Assembly (NCBI RefSeq): GCF_019635455.1
Contig: NZ_JAHBZJ010000007.1
Coordinates: 62,001-126,000 of the forward strand
Length of the DNA stretch: 64,000 bases
Source of the DNA: Sphingomonas sp.
Lineage (GTDB): Bacteria > Pseudomonadota > Alphaproteobacteria > Sphingomonadales > Sphingomonadaceae
Direction: 5' to 3'
Shown: positions 59,439 to 64,000 of the stretch, in pieces
How positions within the stretch are numbered: position 1 is the first letter of the stretch
Layout: the number at the start of each line of letters is the position of its first letter
Translations under genes and position numbers: made by a program
Notes under the pieces: model-generated
The model's input: only the letters and a program-made list of their open reading frames with translations
Told to the model about the DNA's origin: nothing
Databases searched by the model: none

Positions 59439-60764
59439 TCAGCGGGACGGCGCGGGGCCGCGAAAGTCGCCCGGGGTCAGGCCATGCCGGGCGAGCTTGT
59501 CATAGAGCGTCTTGCGCTTGACCTTGAGCGCGCGCTCGATCCGCGACACGCGGCCTTCATATCGGGTCAGCGCGTCAAGCAGGATCGAGCGTTCGAACGC
59601 CGCGACCACCGCCGTCAGCGAATCGTCGCCCGTCCGCGCCGCCGGACCGTCGGTATAGTCGGTCAGGCCATGCACATAATGGCGCGCGAAATCGCGTAGC
59701 TGGCGCAGGTTTCCCGGCCAGTCGGACGCCAGCAAACGGCTCAAGTCCTGCGCACCCATCGGGCGGGCGGGTATCTCCAGCTCGGCTTCCAGCTCGGCGA
59801 CGAAATGGCGAAAAATCTCCGGAATGTCTTCGCGGCGCTCGTCGAGTGACGGCAGCGCGATGGAGATGCCGCCAAGGTGCCGCAGCAGGCCCGATGTCGC
59901 CACGTCCGTCTCGCCCGACGTCGCCGCGATGACCCGGATATCGGCGGTGCGGGGGCGATCGGCGCCGAGCGCGCGAAACGTCCGGGTTTCGAGCAGGCTG
60001 CCGAGTCGGCCGCGTAGCGGCTCCGGCACGCTTTCGATATTGTCGAGCACCAGCGTTCCGCCCTGCGCGCGCTCGATCAGGCCGGAGCGCGATGCGCGAT
60101 CGGATGGCGCGCGCCCGAACACGATCAGCTCGACATCCGGGTGTGTCCAGATCCCCGCATCGATCGCGACGAGCGGGCGGCCATGGCGCGGGCTGAGCTG
60201 GTGGATGCGATTGGCCAGAAAGGTCTTTCCGACCCCGGCCGGTCCGGTCAGCACGATGTCCAGCCCGGTACGCGCCACCTCTCCCACCAGACCCTCCAGT
60301 CGCCGGATACGGTCGGACGAACCGATCAGTCCCGGCGCCTCGCGATCGCGCAGCCGGGCGTGCAGCTTGCGGTTTTCGATCACCAGCGCGCGCCGGTCCG
60401 CCGCGCGGCGGATGGCATCGACCAGCGCGGCGGACGAATAGGGTTTGGTCAGAAAGTCAGCGGCGCCCTGCTTCATCGCGGCGACCGCCATGGCGATGTC
60501 GCCATGCCCGGTCGTCAGGATTACCGGCAGGTCCGGGTCCAGATCGCGGATGGCGGCGAAAAGTTCGAGGCCGTCCATGCCGGGCAGGCGGATGTCGGTG
60601 ACGACCACGCCGGGAAAGTCCGGCGAAAGCGATTCGAGCGCGGGCGCCGCGCGCGCATGCGCATCGACCTTCACATTCTCGAGCGCCAGCGATTGCACCA
60701 TCGCCTCGCGCAGCGCCGCGTCGTCTTCGATGAACAGGACCGCCGGGGCCGGTGCGCGCGTCAT
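59439..60764 (-). CDS. dctD: DctD-like response regulator lacking the GAFTGA loop
   Basis: 441 residues. Receiver with phospho-Asp57 (VVVTDIRLPGMDG) and Lys in LTKPYSS; AAA+ domain (145-380) with Walker A GPAGVGKT (174-181); Fis-type HTH at the C-terminus (SRIERALKVKRKTLYDKLARHG). The sigma-54 contact motif GAFTGA is absent: that position reads GRAPSDRASRSG (217-228). Walker B reads LVLDNIE instead of LFLDEI. So ATP hydrolysis and sigma-54 activation are doubtful. The ATG at 60764 overlaps the dctB stop. Partner of DctB by gene order. Confidence 0.9.
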   Translation of the reverse strand: MTRAPAPAVLFIEDDAALREAMVQSLALENVKVDAHARAAPALESLSPDFPGVVVTDIRLPGMDGLELFAAIRDLDPDLPVILTTGHGDIAMAVAAMKQGAADFLTKPYSSAALVDAIRRAADRRALVIENRKLHARLRDREAPGLIGSSDRIRRLEGLVGEVARTGLDIVLTGPAGVGKTFLANRIHQLSPRHGRPLVAIDAGIWTHPDVELIVFGRAPSDRASRSGLIERAQGGTLVLDNIESVPEPLRGRLGSLLETRTFRALGADRPRTADIRVIAATSGETDVATSGLLRHLGGISIALPSLDERREDIPEIFRHFVAELEAELEIPARPMGAQDLSRLLASDWPGNLRQLRDFARHYVHGLTDYTDGPAARTGDDSLTAVVAAFERSILLDALTRYEGRVSRIERALKVKRKTLYDKLARHGLTPGDFRGPAPSR

Positions 60765-62440
60765 GCCCGGGGGATCCGCATGACGAAACACGCGCCGCGT
60801 GGCGTCGGTTCGGCGGTCAGTTCGCCGCCCAGCGCGCGCATGATGTCGCGGGAGATCACCAGGCCAAGGCCCAGGCCATCGGGCTTGCTGGTGGCAAAGG
60901 GGTGGAACAGCGCGTCTTCCTTGCCGGCAAGCCCCGGCCCGTTGTCGGCGACCCGCAACAGATAGTCATGCGCGTCGGCGTCGATCGACAGCGATATCGT
61001 CCCGTTCGCGCCGATGGCGTCCAGCGCGTTCTGCAACAGATTGACCAGCACCTGTTCGAGGCGCACCGGTTCGGCACGGACCGGCAGGTCGCAGCGTTCG
61101 CGGCCCGGCAACGTCAGGGTCACGCCGCTGCGTTCGATACGATCGTGGAGCAGCATCAACGCGCCATCGATCGCGCGACCGATCGGAAAGACTTCGGGTT
61201 CGGCGCTGCCGCGACGGGCGAAGCCGCGCAATTCGGTGGTGATGCGGCCGATCCGCTCCGCCAGGTCGACGATGCGGGTGAAATTGGCGCGGGCCTCGCC
61301 ATTGTCCCCCCGGTCCAGCAGCCGCGCGCCATTTTCGGCGTAGACCTGAACCGCGGCGACGGGCTGATTGATCTCATGCCCGATGCCGGCGGTCACCTGG
61401 CCCAGGATCGCAAGCCGGTTGGCCTGGCCCAGCTGTTCGCGCAGATCCTGTGTGCGGTGCTCGATCAGCCGCTGTGCGTGGGCCTCGCGCCGCCGCTTCA
61501 GCACGATCGCCAGCGCGGCGGCAGCGATCGTGGTGACCAGCGCGAGCAGGGCATAGAGCCGCGCGCGGGAGATCGCCGCATCGGCCTTGCTCGCCGGATC
61601 GACCAGCAGGTGAAGATGCCAGCCGCCGAACCGGATCGGCTGATCGGCATCCAGCAATGCGGTCGCGACCGTCCCTGCGGTCAGTGGCTTCGGGAGCCGG
61701 AGGGGGGGCAACTCGGCCAGGCCGAACTGGCGCAGGTCGAGCGCGCGGTCGCGCCGCACCTCCGGATCGCGTCGCGTCAGGTGGAACCGCCATTCGTCAC
61801 GGCTGGTGATCAACACGACGCCGTCGGCGTCGGTCACGAACACTTCGGCCCCGGCGCGGCGCCAGTTGGTTTCCAGCGTGTCGAATTCGACCTTCACCGC
61901 GACGACGCCGACGATCTTCCCGCCCGCTTCGACGCGCTGGGCGATGTACAGGCCCGGCATGCGGCTGACCGTACCCAGCGCGAACTGGCCCGCCGCGCCC
62001 TTTGCCAGCGCGTCGCGGAAATAGCGGCGAAAGCTGTAGTCCGATCCGACGAAGCTGGTCGGCAGGCGCCAGTTGCTCGCGGCCAGCGTGACGCCCCTGG
62101 CATCCATCACATAGATCGCCGCGGCGCTGGTCTGGCGGGCGAGCGCCTCGAACCGCCGGTCGAGCGCGGGAACCCGCGCCCGTCCTGCGGCCAGCGCGTC
62201 GCGGACCTCGGTATCGTCGGCAAGGATGAGCGGCACCAGGCTGAACTTGTCCAGTTCCGCCTGAAGCCCGGCGGCAAGGATCGCGGCATCGTCCAGCGCG
62301 TCCGCCCGCGCGTCGCCATAGGCGCGCGCGCGCGCACCGCGATCGATCACGCCGAGACCGGCGAAGACCGCAATGCCAAGCGCCAGCGAGAGGATCAGCC
62401 AGATGGAGGTGCGGCCGCCGGGGATGCGGGGAAACGGCAT
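60761..62440 (-). CDS. dctB: C4-dicarboxylate sensor histidine kinase DctB
   Basis: 559 residues. One N-terminal helix (13-31), a periplasmic double-PAS sensor (about 40-285) with SDYSFRRYF and [15 protein letters not shown] typical of DctB, a second helix (295-315), coiled coil, HisKA with His355 ([19 protein letters not shown]) and HATPase_c ([24 protein letters not shown]). Senses succinate-type dicarboxylates. First gene of dctBD, divergent from dctA; a palindrome ends nine bases upstream of its start. Confidence 0.94.
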   Translation of the reverse strand: MPFPRIPGGRTSIWLILSLALGIAVFAGLGVIDRGARARAYGDARADALDDAAILAAGLQAELDKFSLVPLILADDTEVRDALAAGRARVPALDRRFEALARQTSAAAIYVMDARGVTLAASNWRLPTSFVGSDYSFRRYFRDALAKGAAGQFALGTVSRMPGLYIAQRVEAGGKIVGVVAVKVEFDTLETNWRRAGAEVFVTDADGVVLITSRDEWRFHLTRRDPEVRRDRALDLRQFGLAELPPLRLPKPLTAGTVATALLDADQPIRFGGWHLHLLVDPASKADAAISRARLYALLALVTTIAAAALAIVLKRRREAHAQRLIEHRTQDLREQLGQANRLAILGQVTAGIGHEINQPVAAVQVYAENGARLLDRGDNGEARANFTRIVDLAERIGRITTELRGFARRGSAEPEVFPIGRAIDGALMLLHDRIERSGVTLTLPGRERCDLPVRAEPVRLEQVLVNLLQNALDAIGANGTISLSIDADAHDYLLRVADNGPGLAGKEDALFHPFATSKPDGLGLGLVISRDIMRALGGELTAEPTPRGACFVMRIPRA

Positions 62441-62448
62441 GGGAAATA

Positions 62449-62468
62449 TTGTGCGAAAATCCGCACAA
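62449..62468. promoter_or_regulatory. Candidate DctD operator 1
   Basis: TTGTGCG-AAAATC-CGCACAA, a perfect 7-bp inverted repeat beginning nine bases from the dctB start codon. Confidence 0.65.
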
Positions 62469-62481
62469 AGTGCAACGAAAT

Positions 62482-62499
62482 CGTGCGAATTTACGCACG
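62482..62499. promoter_or_regulatory. Candidate DctD operator 2
   Basis: CGTGCG-AATTTA-CGCACG, the same GTGCG-N6-CGCAC core as operator 1. The two centres are 32 bp apart, three helical turns, so dimers would sit on the same DNA face. The arrangement resembles the tandem DctD sites before rhizobial dctA. Confidence 0.65.
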
Positions 62500-62628
62500 G
62501 TTTCGCCAGTAAAGCAATCTAACATACTGATTATAAAGCATAAGAAAATCGAACCGCGTTGCTTCGACCCGCGTGCGGGCGGCGTTATGCTGGGCGGTAA
62601 TCACGAAAAGACGGGGGTTGGGAGAGAT

Positions 62629-64000
62629 ATGCACGAATCGCTGGCGGATCGCACCGTCCCCTCACGCACCCCCTGGTATCGCCATCTCTATCTCCAGGTC
62701 GTGGTCGCGATCGCGGTGGGCGCGCTGCTCGGCCATTTCTTTCCGGGCCTTGGCGTGGCGCTCAAGCCGCTTGGCGACGGGTTCATCGCGCTGGTAAAGA
62801 TGATTATCGCGCCCGTGATCTTCATCACCGTGGCGACCGGGATCGCCGGCATGCGCGACATGACGCGGGTGGGCGGGGTCGCGACCAAGGCGCTGGTCTA
62901 TTTCATCACCGTTTCGACCTTCGCGCTGATCGTCGGCCTGGCCGTCGCCAATATCGTGCATCCGGGCAGCGGGCTGGGCATCGATCCCGCTTCGCTCGAC
63001 GCGGACGCGGTCGCGAAATACGCGCAGACCGCGCACGATCAGACGATCGCCGGCTTCCTGCTCGCGACGATCCCGGAAACGCTGATCTCGGCGCTGACCA
63101 GCGGCAGCATCCTTCAGGCGCTGCTCGTCGCGATCCTGACCGGCGTCGCGATCGCGCTGACCCGCCCGCGCAGCGACCTGATGTTCGACACGCTGGTCTC
63201 GGCCGGCGACGTCGTGTTCAAGCTGGTCCACATGCTGATGCGCCTCGCGCCGATCGGGGCGTTCGGGGCGATCGCCTTCACCATCGGCAGTTTCGGGATC
63301 GGCACGCTTGCCCAGCTCGCGGGGCTGGTGGCGACCTTTTACCTCACCTCGCTGCTGTTCGTCGTCGTGGTGCTGGGCGCGATCGCGCGCGCGGCCGGAT
63401 TTTCGATCTTCGCACTCATCCGCTATCTGCGCGAGGAACTGCTGCTGGTGCTCGGAACGTCGTCGTCCGAAGCCGCGCTTCCCAGCCTTCTCGAAAAGCT
63501 CGAAGCCGCCGGCTGCAAACGCAGCGTGGTGGGCCTGGTGGTCCCGACCGGCTATTCGTTCAACCTCGACGGCACCAACATCTACATGACGCTTGCCGCG
63601 CTGTTCATCGCCCAGGCGCTGGGGATCGAGCTGTCGTTCGGCGAGCAGGTGTCGCTGGTGCTCGTGGCGATGATCAGTTCAAAGGGCGCGGCCGGGGTTA
63701 CCGGTGCGGGCTTCGTGATCCTTGCCGCGACGCTGTCGGTGGTCCCGTCGGTTCCGGTCGCCGGGATGGCCCTGATCCTGGGCGTCGACCGGTTCATGAG
63801 CGAGTGCCGCGCGCTCACCAACTTCATCGGCAACGCGGTGGCGACGATCGTGGTGGCGAAGTGGGAAAAGGCGCTGGACACCGAACGGCTCGCCGCCGCG
63901 ATGGCGGGCCATCCGCTCCCCCCGCCGGAACTCGACAGCGAACGGCACGAGCGCCACCCGCCGATGGCGCCGGCCCGTCCGCCAGAGGAGGGCGCGCAAT
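62629..64000 (+). CDS. dctA: C4-dicarboxylate transporter DctA (partial, runs off the window)
   Basis: 457 codons visible, no stop before the end. Glutamate/dicarboxylate:cation symporter: the [21 protein letters not shown] start, [35 protein letters not shown] (serine-rich hairpin 1), [35 protein letters not shown] (hairpin 2) and [25 protein letters not shown]. The end of the visible part is already the Pro-rich tail, so only a few residues are missing. GGAG lies four bases before the ATG. Presumably regulated by the adjacent DctBD through the two palindromes. Confidence 0.95.
   Translation, partial: MHESLADRTVPSRTPWYRHLYLQVVVAIAVGALLGHFFPGLGVALKPLGDGFIALVKMIIAPVIFITVATGIAGMRDMTRVGGVATKALVYFITVSTFALIVGLAVANIVHPGSGLGIDPASLDADAVAKYAQTAHDQTIAGFLLATIPETLISALTSGSILQALLVAILTGVAIALTRPRSDLMFDTLVSAGDVVFKLVHMLMRLAPIGAFGAIAFTIGSFGIGTLAQLAGLVATFYLTSLLFVVVVLGAIARAAGFSIFALIRYLREELLLVLGTSSSEAALPSLLEKLEAAGCKRSVVGLVVPTGYSFNLDGTNIYMTLAALFIAQALGIELSFGEQVSLVLVAMISSKGAAGVTGAGFVILAATLSVVPSVPVAGMALILGVDRFMSECRALTNFIGNAVATIVVAKWEKALDTERLAAAMAGHPLPPPELDSERHERHPPMAPARPPEEGAQ

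Noticed and set aside
62441..62628. Sigma-54 promoter for dctA
   Set aside because: I looked for GG-N10-GC with a TGGCAC/TTGC context and found none in a usable position.

Overview
The window is GC-rich chromosomal DNA from an alphaproteobacterium, most likely a Sphingomonas-like member of the Sphingomonadales. This rests on the gene set and on protein styles typical of that group (a DUF4893 lipoprotein, a DUF2171 hydrophilic protein, DUF1328, a YpfJ-type metallopeptidase, a patatin next to 3-hydroxybutyrate dehydrogenase), and on GGAAC-N16-CGTT-like EcfG stress promoters. No rRNA, CRISPR array, prophage or insertion sequence is visible. It is mostly core genome with several accessory secreted-protein clusters.

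Layout. 1-3143: tail of a sodium/solute symporter, DUF1328, purEK, ada. 3186-7874 (minus): a compact operon encoding two paralogous secreted HExxH proteins with a trypsin-like membrane protease between them. 7943-15138: priA, a small secreted protein, a GAF-PAS-degenerate GGDEF protein, a DUF2490 protein, fructose-6-phosphate aldolase, and a hydrolase/XRE/membrane operon. 15222-19345: peptidoglycan recycling (Mur ligase and LD-carboxypeptidase, divergent), an Fe(II)/2OG oxygenase, a VOC protein and a DEDD exonuclease. 19431-29262: information and housekeeping genes (thrS-infC, glnD, hrcA-grpE, rph-rdgB). 29353-33359: an ADP-ribosyltransferase-like protein, a LysR-controlled cupin/tautomerase/aldo-keto reductase operon, and a CAP lipoprotein with a decayed copy nearby. 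33390-39555: hemW, an LpoA-like lipoprotein divergent from rsmI-yraN, gshB, dedA, xerC. 39610-43501: hydrolase, TPR protein, glyoxalase I and II, Cu/Zn superoxide dismutase, thpR. 43619-51980: a BI-1 membrane protein, envelope and secreted hydrolases, the patatin/3-HB dehydrogenase/DUF4893 operon, YpfJ, DUF2171. 52200: tRNA-Ala(CGC). 52563-59368: a sensor kinase with a nidogen-like extracytoplasmic domain, its LuxR-type regulator, and five secreted or lipid-anchored small proteins ending in a cyanovirin-N homologue. 59439-64000: dctD-dctB divergent from dctA.

How it fits together. Three regions look least described. One is the gluzincin/serine protease/gluzincin operon. Another is the sensor-plus-secretome cluster at 52.5-59.4 kb, which is my best candidate for an undescribed system. 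The third is the dct locus, where the regulator has lost the sigma-54 contact loop although two helical-phase-spaced palindromes remain between dctB and dctA. RNA-level points of interest are an ATC start codon for infC supported by Shine-Dalgarno spacing, a TTG start for gshB, and two long near-perfect hairpins (22 and 25 bp) with the same core, located just upstream of infC and gshB. Gene packing is very tight: several convergent pairs overlap by exactly 4 nt at their stop codons, and one divergent pair overlaps at its start codons.
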